The position numbers and the translations under genes are program-made. From positions 310,001-374,000 of the forward strand of contig NZ_JABJRC010000003.1 in assembly GCF_013131805.1 (NCBI RefSeq): a stretch of 64,000 nt of DNA, given 5' to 3'. The notes under the pieces were generated by a model. The model searched no databases. It was not told where the DNA came from and saw only the letters and a program-made list of their open reading frames with translations. Shown piece by piece: positions 16,461-24,056 of the stretch (its first letter is position 1; each line of letters opens with the position of its first letter). This DNA is from Kribbella sandramycini (GTDB lineage Bacteria > Actinomycetota > Actinomycetes > Propionibacteriales > Kribbellaceae).

Positions 16461-16914
16461 TCAGGGCCTGCATGGTGGCGAGCGTCGTCCGCAAGTCAGC
16501 AACGTCGACCGCAGTGCTCAGCTCGGCCGCCCACGGATGCTGGGCGACCGAGACCTGCCGGATCGCCCAGTAGCCGGCCTCGGTGCACGCGAGCAGTTTG
16601 GCGCGGCGGTGTGCCGGGTTCGCCCGGTACTCCGCCAGGCCGCGCTCGACGAGCAGATCGGCGATCCGCTGCACGCCCTGCCGGCTGACGCCCATGATCC
16701 GCCCGACGTCGGCGACCGAGCGCGGCTCATCGAGGACGCCGCCGAGGACCTGCCACCAAGCGGCGGTCAGCTCCCCGTGCGCGGCCAGCTCCTGCGCGGC
16801 CTCGAGCAGCCGCGCATTCAGCCGGAAGGTGGCGAGGATGACGTCCGTCAGCGCCGCGCCACCTTCCGTCTCCGCAGCCAGCTCGGGCCACTCCGCCCGC
16901 GGTGGAACAGTCAT
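16438..16914 (-). CDS. MarR-family regulator paired with a DJ-1/PfpI protein
   Basis: The 158-residue MarR-type protein has the recognition region SVADVGRIMGVSRQGVQRIADLLVERGLAEY (about 67-97) and the wing RRAKLLACTEAG. Its ATG overlaps the TGA of the upstream PfpI gene (TGATG), so both are made from one mRNA. The product probably binds the tandem GACAACAT palindromes before that gene. The 3' end overlaps the PL8 lyase gene by 23 bp. Confidence 0.85.
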   Translation of the reverse strand: MTVPPRAEWPELAAETEGGAALTDVILATFRLNARLLEAAQELAAHGELTAAWWQVLGGVLDEPRSVADVGRIMGVSRQGVQRIADLLVERGLAEYRANPAHRRAKLLACTEAGYWAIRQVSVAQHPWAAELSTAVDVADLRTTLATMQALITRLEGA

Positions 16915-17507
16915 CAGCCGACGAGCCCGGCGTACGCCGCTGGGTCGCCCCGATGGAAGACGCCCTCGTAGGCCTCCAGCTTGGCCTCATCCGCCAGCCC
17001 GAGCCGCGAGAGCACCGCCCGCGCGAACTGCACCGGCGAATCCGGCCCAGCCGTGATCAGATCCCCATCCACGACCGCCCGCGCGTCCACGTAGTTGTCA
17101 CCGCCCGCGTACCCGGTGCCCAGCAGGTACTCCTTCACCGCGCTCGTGTGCTTCCGCTCATCGAGCAGCCCACCCCGCGCCAACCCAGCCGTAGCCCCAC
17201 AAATAGCCGCCACCGGCACCCCAGCCGCCAAGAACCGCCGGGCCAACTCCACGAACCCGTCCCCGCCGCCCTCATCCCACTGCGCCGACCCCGCCAGCAC
17301 CAACAGATCCCCACCACTCACCTCAGCCAGCGCCACCTCCGGCACCACCCGCAACCCACCCATCGTCACCACCGGCTCAACCGTCTCCCCCACCGTCACC
17401 ACCCGCCACTCCTCCCCCGTGAACCGCCCCGTCCGCAACTCAACCAGCAGATGCCCGATCTCCCAGTCCGCCCACGTCTCGTAAACACCCACATAAACCG
17501 TCTTCAT
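16914..17507 (-). CDS. DJ-1/PfpI-family protein
   Basis: This 197-residue DJ-1/PfpI superfamily protein has the nucleophile elbow AICGAT with Cys103 and an early acidic residue in WEIG (Glu16) near the expected site. Family members include proteases, chaperones, glyoxalases and amidases, so activity cannot be assigned. Translation from ATG at 17507 gives MKTVYVGVYE; the frame stays open far upstream only because of GC bias. The MarR gene follows in a TGATG overlap. Two palindromes immediately upstream (17509-17541) probably mediate repression. Confidence 0.85.
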   Translation of the reverse strand: MKTVYVGVYETWADWEIGHLLVELRTGRFTGEEWRVVTVGETVEPVVTMGGLRVVPEVALAEVSGGDLLVLAGSAQWDEGGGDGFVELARRFLAAGVPVAAICGATAGLARGGLLDERKHTSAVKEYLLGTGYAGGDNYVDARAVVDGDLITAGPDSPVQFARAVLSRLGLADEAKLEAYEGVFHRGDPAAYAGLVG

Positions 17508-17508
17508 A

Positions 17509-17541
17509 GACAACATACTGTCATCAAGACAACATGTTGTC
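17509..17541. promoter_or_regulatory. Tandem GACAACATGTTGTC palindromes, likely MarR operator
   Basis: GACAACATGTTGTC (17528-17541) is a perfect 14-bp palindrome. GACAACATACTGTC (17509-17522) is an imperfect copy 19 bp away, ending two bases before the PfpI start codon. The distal copy overlaps the stop of the MFS gene, so the promoter sits at that gene's end. Confidence 0.7.
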
Positions 17542-18730
17542 AATAGTTTCGGCGGGGGAGGCTGAGGTGGGTGGCTAGGAGGGCGGCGGTGGCTACGGCC
17601 AGCCAGAGGGCCCAGGGGGTTGTGGTGTAGAGGGCGCCGCCCAGGAGGGGGCCGGCGCCGGCGCCGATGGTGTAGGCGACGCCGTACGCGCCTTGGTAGC
17701 GGCCGGCTAGGCCGGGTGGGGTGAGGCCGCCTAGGTAGGCCATGGCTACGGAGCTGTAGAGCATCTCGCCGGTGGTCCAGATGAAGACGGTGACGGCTAG
17801 TACGGCCATGCCGTTGGTGAGGCCGGTGAGGGCGAGGCCCAGGCCGGTGAGGAGGTTGCCGATGGCCAGGACGTACTCCGGTCGGAAGCGCGAGACGAAG
17901 GCTGTCGTCGGGAGCTCGAGAGCCAGGACGAGTAGGCCGTTGAGGCCGATCAGTAGGCCGAAGTCGCGGGCGTTCAGGCCTACATCGCTCACGTGCAGCG
18001 GGAGGCCGACGTTGCTCTGGATGTAGACGAACTCGGCGACCAGTGTCATCAGCAGGAATCGGACCAGCACTCGGTCCCTGAGGGCCTGCCGGTAGCTGCC
18101 GGCCTCCTCGGTCGTCGCGTCCGCCCGCACTCGCGGCGGCTCTCGCAGCAGGACCGCGATCACCACGCCGAAGAGCAGGCAGGCGGCCGCGTTGCCGAGG
18201 AACAGTTCGACGTACGACGTCGCCGCGAGTACGCCGCCGATCACCCCGCCCAGAGCGGCGCCGACGTTCTGCGCGAACCGGAACACGCCGAAGGCGGCCA
18301 TCCGCGTCCGCTTGGTGGCCACGGCGTCCACCAGGACGGCGGCCGCGGCCGGCCGGTACACCTGCGAGGTGATCCCGATCAGCCCGACGACTGCGACCAG
18401 AACGGCGTACGGGCCGACGTACGGGACAGTGGCCGTCAGGGCGGATGTGGTGACGGCGGAGAGCACGATCGTCCAGCGGCGGCCGACCGCGTCGGCGAGG
18501 TAGCCGCCGATCGCGTTGCCGAGCACTTTCCCGACGCCGGATACCCCGAGCACGAGCCCGGCGGCGCCGGCCGAGTACCCGCGCTGGGTCAGGTAGAGCA
18601 CGATGAACACGGGCAGGAAGTTGCCGACCTGGTTGACCAGCATCCCGAGGCTGATGATCCACACCCGCCCGGGCAGCCGGCGCAGCGCATCGCGGAACCG
18701 CGGTTCGTCGAGCTCTGTCGTCGTGGGCAT
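17540..18730 (-). CDS. MFS transporter
   Basis: This 396-residue protein has about twelve hydrophobic segments and a loop-2/3 signature GYLADAVGRRW typical of major-facilitator drug or metabolite exporters. ATG at 18730 is chosen because it gives MPTTTELDEPRF and avoids a low-complexity extension from 18766. The substrate is not evident. It lies between a P-loop kinase gene and the PfpI-MarR pair on the same strand. A GC-rich hairpin (18742-18762) precedes it. Confidence 0.8.
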   Translation of the reverse strand: MPTTTELDEPRFRDALRRLPGRVWIISLGMLVNQVGNFLPVFIVLYLTQRGYSAGAAGLVLGVSGVGKVLGNAIGGYLADAVGRRWTIVLSAVTTSALTATVPYVGPYAVLVAVVGLIGITSQVYRPAAAAVLVDAVATKRTRMAAFGVFRFAQNVGAALGGVIGGVLAATSYVELFLGNAAACLLFGVVIAVLLREPPRVRADATTEEAGSYRQALRDRVLVRFLLMTLVAEFVYIQSNVGLPLHVSDVGLNARDFGLLIGLNGLLVLALELPTTAFVSRFRPEYVLAIGNLLTGLGLALTGLTNGMAVLAVTVFIWTTGEMLYSSVAMAYLGGLTPPGLAGRYQGAYGVAYTIGAGAGPLLGGALYTTTPWALWLAVATAALLATHLSLPRRNY

Positions 18731-18741
18731 GCCCTGAATCT

Positions 18742-18762
18742 GCGGGCCTGAGGTGGGCCCGC
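18742..18762. terminator. Hairpin between kinase and MFS genes
   Basis: GCGGGCC and GGCCCGC form a perfect 7-bp stem around TGAGGTG. It lies between the kinase stop (18791) and the MFS start (18730), so it may terminate or attenuate transcription; there is no T-run. Confidence 0.4.
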
Positions 18763-18790
18763 GCATCAGGACTCTTCCCTAGTCGGGGCC

Positions 18791-19309
18791 TTAGCCGCGG
18801 AAGCGGGTCCAGAGGTTGAGGGTTTTGCCGAAGCGCTCGCCGCGGATCCAGTCCAGGATCGAGCGCGCACAGCGCTCCGGCGCCACATCGCCGCGAACCG
18901 AGCGCGGTACGAACTTGCGCATCTGCTCCGCGTCGGCGACGGCGTCCTCGATTCGGTCGTGCGGCCAGCCGCGGCCCGCCAGCCGTTTCCGCCGGACGAC
19001 GTCCGGACAGTCGAGGTGCAGCCAACGGCCCTCTGGCAGCTCGCTGGGCAGCCCCGGCGTCAGCAACAGGACGGGGATGCCGGACCGGCGGATCAGCTCG
19101 GTGATCCGCAACCAGAGCGCGTTGTACGCCGGCCAGATCGGCGCCGCGGTCGCACTGGCGATGCTGATCCCGAGCAGCCGGCCCTGATCGTCGAGCAGCT
19201 CGTCCATGTCCATCACCACCAAGTTGCCCGGATTCAGCCGGACCAGCTCCGGAACCACCGTCGACTTCCCGGCTCCGGGCGCACCTGTCACCACGAACAA
19301 CCTCGTCAC
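18791..19309 (-). CDS. P-loop kinase-like ATPase
   Basis: The 172-residue protein carries a Walker A motif GAPGAGKS (residues 9-16) close to the N-terminus, VVMDMDELL as the following strand, and a basic lid-like region (VVRRKRLAGRGWPHDRI). This is the layout of small nucleoside- or gluconate-kinase-like proteins. The phosphorylated substrate is unknown. It starts 5 bp after the anmK stop, so co-expression is likely; a sugar-phosphate role would fit but is inference. Confidence 0.7.
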   Translation of the reverse strand: MTRLFVVTGAPGAGKSTVVPELVRLNPGNLVVMDMDELLDDQGRLLGISIASATAAPIWPAYNALWLRITELIRRSGIPVLLLTPGLPSELPEGRWLHLDCPDVVRRKRLAGRGWPHDRIEDAVADAEQMRKFVPRSVRGDVAPERCARSILDWIRGERFGKTLNLWTRFRG

Positions 19310-19314
19310 GAGGA

Positions 19315-20487
19315 CTAGTGTGGCGCGCTGTTGACCAGAAGGCTCGCGGGAGGGCGGACATCGGGCGAGACGTGCGGCACACCGGCAAGGCCCGGAGTGA
19401 TAGATCCGAGCACGCTCGAGTGCCGCGCACCGGTGCAGCTCGGGACCGTCCCGCTCAGCCCGTGCACGGTGAGGAAGCCGAGGACGGCGAACGCATACGC
19501 CTCCTTGGCCGCGGACGGCACCCCCAGCTCGTCGGTACTGCGGACCGGCACCGGCCCGAGCTCAGCGGCGAGCATCCGCAGCAGCGCCGGGTTCCGCGTG
19601 CCGCCACCGGAGGCGATCACCTCAGTCCCGCCGTACTGCCGGACGGCGTCCGCGACCGTGCGGGCCGTCAGCGCGGTGACCGTCGCGACCAGATCGTCCG
19701 CGGGAATCTCCGGCAGGCCCTCCAGCATCCGAGCGAGGTAGGCGAGGTTGAACAGCTCCTTACCGGTGCTCTTCGGCGCGGGCAGCGCGTAGTACGGCTC
19801 AGCGAGCAGCCGCGCGAACAGCTCCTCGTGCACCCTGCCGCGCGCAGCCATCACGCCGTCCGCGTCGAACGAGAGCCGCCCACCGGTCAGCTCCGCGACG
19901 ACGGCGTCGATCAACGCGTTCGCCGGGCCGGTGTCGAAAGCCAGCGGCTCACCCGCCACTACGGTGATGTTGGCGATCCCGCCCAGGTTGAGCGCGATCG
20001 GTACGCCGGGCCGCCCGCGTAACCAGAGCACGTCGAACGCGCTCACCAGCGGCGCTCCCTGCCCACCGGCCGCGACATCCCTCGTCCGCAGGTCGGACAC
20101 GACCGGTACGCCGGTCGCCTCGGCGATCCAGGCGGGCTGCCCGAGCTGGAGCGTTCCGTGCACTGCCCCGCCGTCCACCCAGTGGAACACCGTCTGCCCG
20201 TGCGACACGATCAGATCGGCGTACCCGCCGGTCAGCTGCTCGACCGCCTGCCGTGCGACCCCGGCGAAGGCCTGCCCGATCCCGGTGTCCAGCCGGCAGA
20301 CCTGCTCGAACGTCGTACTTGCCGGTGGCAACGAAGCGGCCAGCGCCCGGCGCAACTCGGCCGGGTACGGCTGGCTCAGCAACCCGAGCGGCGTCAGCAC
20401 CAACTGCTCCCCGTCCAGGCGGAGATCGGCCGCCGCCGCGTCGATCGCGTCGTACGACGTCCCGGACATCAACCCGATCACTCGCAT
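19315..20487 (-). CDS. anmK: Anhydro-N-acetylmuramic acid kinase
   Basis: This 390-residue protein has AnmK hallmarks: LMSGTSYDAIDAA at residues 6-18, SHGQTVFHW, NLGGIANITV and a late ASGGGTRNPALL nucleotide-site motif. AnmK converts 1,6-anhydro-MurNAc to MurNAc-6-phosphate with ATP in peptidoglycan recycling. In gram-positive organisms the anhydro-sugar may come from external murein. The gene is first in a minus-strand series and is divergent from a sigma-factor gene across a 98-bp spacer. Confidence 0.95.
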   Translation of the reverse strand: MRVIGLMSGTSYDAIDAAAADLRLDGEQLVLTPLGLLSQPYPAELRRALAASLPPASTTFEQVCRLDTGIGQAFAGVARQAVEQLTGGYADLIVSHGQTVFHWVDGGAVHGTLQLGQPAWIAEATGVPVVSDLRTRDVAAGGQGAPLVSAFDVLWLRGRPGVPIALNLGGIANITVVAGEPLAFDTGPANALIDAVVAELTGGRLSFDADGVMAARGRVHEELFARLLAEPYYALPAPKSTGKELFNLAYLARMLEGLPEIPADDLVATVTALTARTVADAVRQYGGTEVIASGGGTRNPALLRMLAAELGPVPVRSTDELGVPSAAKEAYAFAVLGFLTVHGLSGTVPSCTGARHSSVLGSITPGLAGVPHVSPDVRPPASLLVNSAPH

Positions 20488-20585
20488 AGCGGCCCAGCAT
20501 CTCCCGAGGTCTGTCGCGACTCAACCTTCCGGACCTGCCCGGTGTCATTCTCGGTACCAGAACAGCTCACCAGGAGGGTAGACGG

Positions 20586-21086
20586 GTGACTCGCGGAAGC
20601 GAATTCGACGACTTCGTCCGCGGCAGCGCGACCCGGCTGCTGCGGACCGCGGTCCTGCTGACGGGAGACCGGGCCGCGGCCGAGGATCTCGTCCAGGAGA
20701 TGTACGAACGGGTCTACGTGCACTGGCGCCGGATCAGCACCGGCGCACCCGAGGCCTACGCCCGCAAGACGCTGGCCAACCTGGCCGCGAACCGCTGGCG
20801 GACCAAGGGCCGCAAACCCGAGGTCGCGCTGGCCGACCACCACGACCGAGGCGCCCCGGACGGCTCCGACGCGTACGCCGTCCGCGACCAACTGCTTGCC
20901 GCCCTGCAGGAGCTCCCACCGCGGCAACGCGCGGTGATCGTCCTGCGCTTCTACGAAGACCTGACCGAGGCCCAGACGGCCGAAGCGCTGAACTGCTCGA
21001 TCGGCACCGTGAAGAGCCAGACCTCCCGCGGCCTCGACCGCCTGCGCCTGATCACCGAACCCGCACTCCTGGAGGGACTGCGATGA
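20586..21086 (+). CDS. SigE-family (ECF-like) RNA polymerase sigma factor
   Basis: This 166-residue sigma factor has region 2 (residues about 8-75, LLTGDRAAAEDLVQEMYERVY) and region 4 (about 108-158, LPPRQRAVIVLRFYEDLTEAQTAEAL...GTVKSQTSRGLDRLR), matching the actinobacterial SigE/SIG41 group. A strong GAGGG site precedes the GTG start. The next gene starts in an ATGA overlap and encodes a membrane protein, the usual place of an anti-sigma factor or signalling partner. Target promoters are not known. Confidence 0.9.
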   Translation: MTRGSEFDDFVRGSATRLLRTAVLLTGDRAAAEDLVQEMYERVYVHWRRISTGAPEAYARKTLANLAANRWRTKGRKPEVALADHHDRGAPDGSDAYAVRDQLLAALQELPPRQRAVIVLRFYEDLTEAQTAEALNCSIGTVKSQTSRGLDRLRLITEPALLEGLR

Positions 21087-22438
21087 CCGAGACCGAACTC
21101 CACCAACGGCTGCGCCTCTCGGTCGACGACGTGCACGCCGATGACGACCTGATCCTCCGCGCCCGCCAGGGCGGCACCCGCCGGCTGCGCCGCCGGCGCC
21201 TGACCACCGCCGGTATCAGCGCGCTCGCCGTGCTGGCCGTCGGCGCCGTCGCCGTCGCCGGGCCGGCCGTCTACAACAACCTCGCCGACGCTCCGGTCGC
21301 CGGGGAGACCGCCACGAGCGACCCGTACGGCTTCCTGCTGAAGGGTGCGACCCGCGGTGACCTGGCGAACGACGAGATGATCACCAAGGCTCTGGAGGCC
21401 TGGCAGAAGACCCGCGACGGTTCGCAGCGCAACGGCGCGGGGCTGTTCAAGGACCTGCAGGGCGAGCCCAAGGTCTACTGGGTGGGCACCACGGCGAGCG
21501 GGCCGGCCGCGATCGTCGCCCAGCGGGCCAACCTGCGCAACGGCAACGGCCTCAAACTCGAGCGCGAGGGCGCGCACACCGTGGTCGGTTTCATCGGCGC
21601 CGACGTGCGGGACGAGTTCCACGTTCTGACCGCGCGGTACGCGGCCGCCGGGATGCCGCTGACCACCGGGTTCATGGCCGGGATGGACGGCCCCCAGAGC
21701 CTCGTCGTCCTGGACGTCGGCAAGAAGACCGGCTTGTCGCCGCGTCGTGTGTACTCTGCCGACGGCGCCAGCAGCCGGCGCGAGTTCACCCCGCTGACCT
21801 TCAAGGACGGCGTCAGCGTGACCGCGCTGCCCAAGGGCGCCTTCGAGGAGGACCTGTCGATCTCGACGCTGCCTGCCGTCGGCCCGGCCGACCAGCGGAT
21901 CGCATTCACGGGCTATGTCACCCCCGAGGACAACAAGGGCCCGTTCGAGCCCGACCGGCGGATGTGGGTCACCTCGAAACCGGAGTCCTGGGCGATGTCG
22001 CCGCGCGCCGAGACACTGCAGGCCGGCGCGTGGGCGAAGTTCGAGGACGGGCTCGCCAAGGCGAAGTTCTGGCCGTACTTCGCCGAGCAGAAGGGCACCT
22101 GGGTCGGCTACGGCATGACTCCCGACCGGACCGAGATCTACCTCGGCCAGCGCCAGTTGGACGACGAGCCGACCCGCGCGTACGCCGTCGTCGTACCGAA
22201 GAACGGTCGGCCGAAGGTCGTCTCGGCGGAGTTCGGCGAGGACGTCACGCCGGTCCGGATCAAGCTGCCGGACAACCTCGGCTGGGTGCTCGCGCAGAAG
22301 GACGGCGTCCTGTCCTACCGGGTCGGGGGCGGGGCCTGGAGCGCAGGCACCCAGAACGCGCTGTTCGTGCCGGCCGGCGCGAACGTCGAGGCCCGGACGA
22401 AACTCGAGGACTCGTTCCTGCCGGTGACGCTCCCGTGA
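21083..22438 (+). CDS. Single-span membrane protein coupled to the sigma factor
   Basis: The 451-residue protein has a short cytoplasmic N-terminus rich in acidic residues (VDDVHADDDLILRARQ), an Arg-rich stop (RRLRRRRL) and one transmembrane helix (about 41-62). The large remainder is extracytoplasmic and beta-rich. This N-in topology resembles anti-sigma factors, but no zinc anti-sigma motif (HxxxCxxC) is present. It overlaps the sigma gene by ATGA, so it is translated with it. It may sense an envelope signal; this is inference from context. Confidence 0.7.
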   Translation: MTETELHQRLRLSVDDVHADDDLILRARQGGTRRLRRRRLTTAGISALAVLAVGAVAVAGPAVYNNLADAPVAGETATSDPYGFLLKGATRGDLANDEMITKALEAWQKTRDGSQRNGAGLFKDLQGEPKVYWVGTTASGPAAIVAQRANLRNGNGLKLEREGAHTVVGFIGADVRDEFHVLTARYAAAGMPLTTGFMAGMDGPQSLVVLDVGKKTGLSPRRVYSADGASSRREFTPLTFKDGVSVTALPKGAFEEDLSISTLPAVGPADQRIAFTGYVTPEDNKGPFEPDRRMWVTSKPESWAMSPRAETLQAGAWAKFEDGLAKAKFWPYFAEQKGTWVGYGMTPDRTEIYLGQRQLDDEPTRAYAVVVPKNGRPKVVSAEFGEDVTPVRIKLPDNLGWVLAQKDGVLSYRVGGGAWSAGTQNALFVPAGANVEARTKLEDSFLPVTLP

Positions 22439-22473
22439 CCCCTTGACACTGGGTTCGGGCTCGATCGATGATC

Positions 22474-22513
22474 GGTCCGCTATACCGGTTTAGTACAGCC
22501 GGTCTGGCGGACC
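22474..22513. promoter_or_regulatory. Nested dyad before the GH18 gene
   Basis: GGTCCGC (22474-22480) and GCGGACC (22507-22513) form an outer inverted repeat; CCGG pairs flank an inner TTTAGTACAG. The dyad lies between the preceding stop and the GH18 start. It may be a terminator or an operator. Confidence 0.4.
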
Positions 22514-22540
22514 GCCCACCCTTGACAAGGAGTCGATCGA

Positions 22541-23455
22541 ATGAGTTCTGAGCTCATGCGGAGAAGGACCCTGCTGTCAGCTTTCGCCGCCGGTACCGCG
22601 GTGGCCGCGACCGGTGCCTCGGCACTGCCCGCGCACGCCGCCCGCCGGGCCGCGAAGAAGCCGACGCTGGTCGCCTATATCGAGGTGAACGACCACAGCA
22701 TGCTGAGCGCCGGCAAGTACAAGCTGGCCAGTACCGGCGCCCCGGCGATCGACGTCGCGATCATCTTCGCGGCGAACATCAACTTCAACACCACCACCCG
22801 GAAGGCCTACCTGCACTTCAACGCGCAGGTGACCAACGTCCTGAACAACCGGCAGACCCAGATCAAGCCGCTGCAGGACAAGGGCATCAAGGTCGTGCTG
22901 TCGATCCTCGGCAACCACGAGGGCGCCGGTTTCGCGAACTTCCCGGACAAGGCCTCCGCCGACGCGTTCGCCCAGGAGCTCGCGAACGCCGTGACGACGT
23001 ATGGCCTGGACGGTATCGACTTCGACGACGAGTACGTCGAGTACGGCAAGAACGGCACCGGCCAGCCGAACGCCTACTCCTTCGTCTACCTGGTCCAAGC
23101 CCTCCGCCAGAAGCTCGGCCCGGACAAGCTGATCACCCTCTACGACATCGGCCCCGCCTCCGACCGGCTCTCCTACAACGGCCAGAGCATCGCGAACACC
23201 TTCAACTACTCCTGGAACCCCTGGTACGGCACCTGGACCGTCCCCAGCGGCCCCACCTCCAAGGCCCTCCGCTCCCCCGCGGCCGTCTCCTACACCGCCA
23301 CCAGCCAGTCCACCGCCGCCAGCCTCGCCCAACGCACCATGGACGAGGGCTACGGCGTCTTCCTCACCTACAACCTCACCGAGTCCAACACCTCCACCTA
23401 CCTCTCCGCCATCACCCAGAAGCTCTACGGCACCAACACCCTCTACACCCCCTAG
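22541..23455 (+). CDS. Secreted GH18 endo-beta-N-acetylglucosaminidase (EndoH/F-like)
   Basis: The 304-residue protein has a Tat-like signal (MRRRTLLSAF and AHA cleavage site) and a single GH18 domain. The catalytic motif DGIDFDDE (Asp157, Asp160, Asp162, Glu164) fits DxxDxDxE, with Glu164 the acid. Its size and the flanking sequence (GIKVVLSILGNHEGAGF) match EndoH/EndoF-type enzymes, which cleave the chitobiose core of N-glycans, more than chitinases. AAGGAG precedes the ATG by 8 bp. It overlaps the convergent histidine-phosphatase gene by 4 bp. Confidence 0.9.
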   Translation: MSSELMRRRTLLSAFAAGTAVAATGASALPAHAARRAAKKPTLVAYIEVNDHSMLSAGKYKLASTGAPAIDVAIIFAANINFNTTTRKAYLHFNAQVTNVLNNRQTQIKPLQDKGIKVVLSILGNHEGAGFANFPDKASADAFAQELANAVTTYGLDGIDFDDEYVEYGKNGTGQPNAYSFVYLVQALRQKLGPDKLITLYDIGPASDRLSYNGQSIANTFNYSWNPWYGTWTVPSGPTSKALRSPAAVSYTATSQSTAASLAQRTMDEGYGVFLTYNLTESNTSTYLSAITQKLYGTNTLYTP

Positions 23456-23973
23456 AGCTCGTACTCCCACCCCGGCCGCCACCCGAACGGCGCCGCAATC
23501 ACCTCGGCCAACGGCGCTCCACCACCCACCAGATGCTGGAGCGCCCACCGCTGAGCACTGTGCGCCACCACCAGCACCACCCGCCCGTCGTACCCTCGCC
23601 TGACATCGTCGAGAAACGACCGCATCAACTCGACGATCCCGCCGTAACTCTGCCCACCGGGGTACCCCGTACGGACGCGCTCGGCCCTGACCCCGAGCGC
23701 GTCCACCGGAGCGCCGTTCAGCTCCCCGTAGTCGCACTCGCGCAGCCGCCAGTCCTGCAGATGAGGTACGCCGAGCCTCGCCAGCTCCACCGTCTGCACG
23801 GCTCGCCGCAGGTCCGAGCTGAACACCACGTCGACGCCCCGACGCCGCTCGCCCAGCTCGACCGCCTCCCGCCGCCCGCGCTCGGACAGCTCCCCCGGCA
23901 GCCACCCCGTCGCGTGGCCGCTCTCGTTGTCGAGCGTCGTGGCGTGCGTCTCGTAGATCAACCGTGTCCCCAT
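23452..23973 (-). CDS. Histidine phosphatase superfamily protein
   Basis: The 173-residue protein has the phosphoglycerate-mutase-like fold: catalytic His10, SSDLRRAVQT (52-61), acidic LRECDYGELNG (77-87) and the second His138 in VVAHSA. The usual N-terminal RHG is replaced by ETHATT, so the arginine next to the catalytic histidine is missing. This is characteristic of a diverged subgroup common in actinobacteria. Substrate unknown. Its upstream side faces the fadE5 gene, sharing an 83-bp divergent promoter region. Confidence 0.8.
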   Translation of the reverse strand: MGTRLIYETHATTLDNESGHATGWLPGELSERGRREAVELGERRRGVDVVFSSDLRRAVQTVELARLGVPHLQDWRLRECDYGELNGAPVDALGVRAERVRTGYPGGQSYGGIVELMRSFLDDVRRGYDGRVVLVVAHSAQRWALQHLVGGGAPLAEVIAAPFGWRPGWEYEL

Positions 23974-24001
23974 TCGTGACAGTCAATCCGCTTTGCCTTC
24001 G

Positions 24002-24038
24002 TTACTGGTCGGTATATACTTAAGTTACTGGCGAGTAA
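24002..24038. promoter_or_regulatory. Two TetR-type operators before fadE5
   Basis: TTACT-GGCG-AGTAA (24025-24038) is a perfect inverted repeat; TTACTGGTCGGTAT (24002-24015) is a weaker copy 23 bp upstream. The region lies between divergent genes and could control both. A very similar site stands before the etfD-like gene (1232-1245). Confidence 0.6.
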
Positions 24039-24056
24039 AGTTCGAAGGGGAACCCT

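Noticed and set aside
17540..18766. MFS start at 18766
   Set aside because: The extra 12 residues are Pro/Gly-rich and cross a hairpin; ATG 18730 fits the family better.
16914..19430. 838-codon minus-strand frame through PfpI, MFS and kinase
   Set aside because: Only its last 197 codons (from ATG 17507) are coding; the rest is a shadow of the MFS and kinase genes in another frame.
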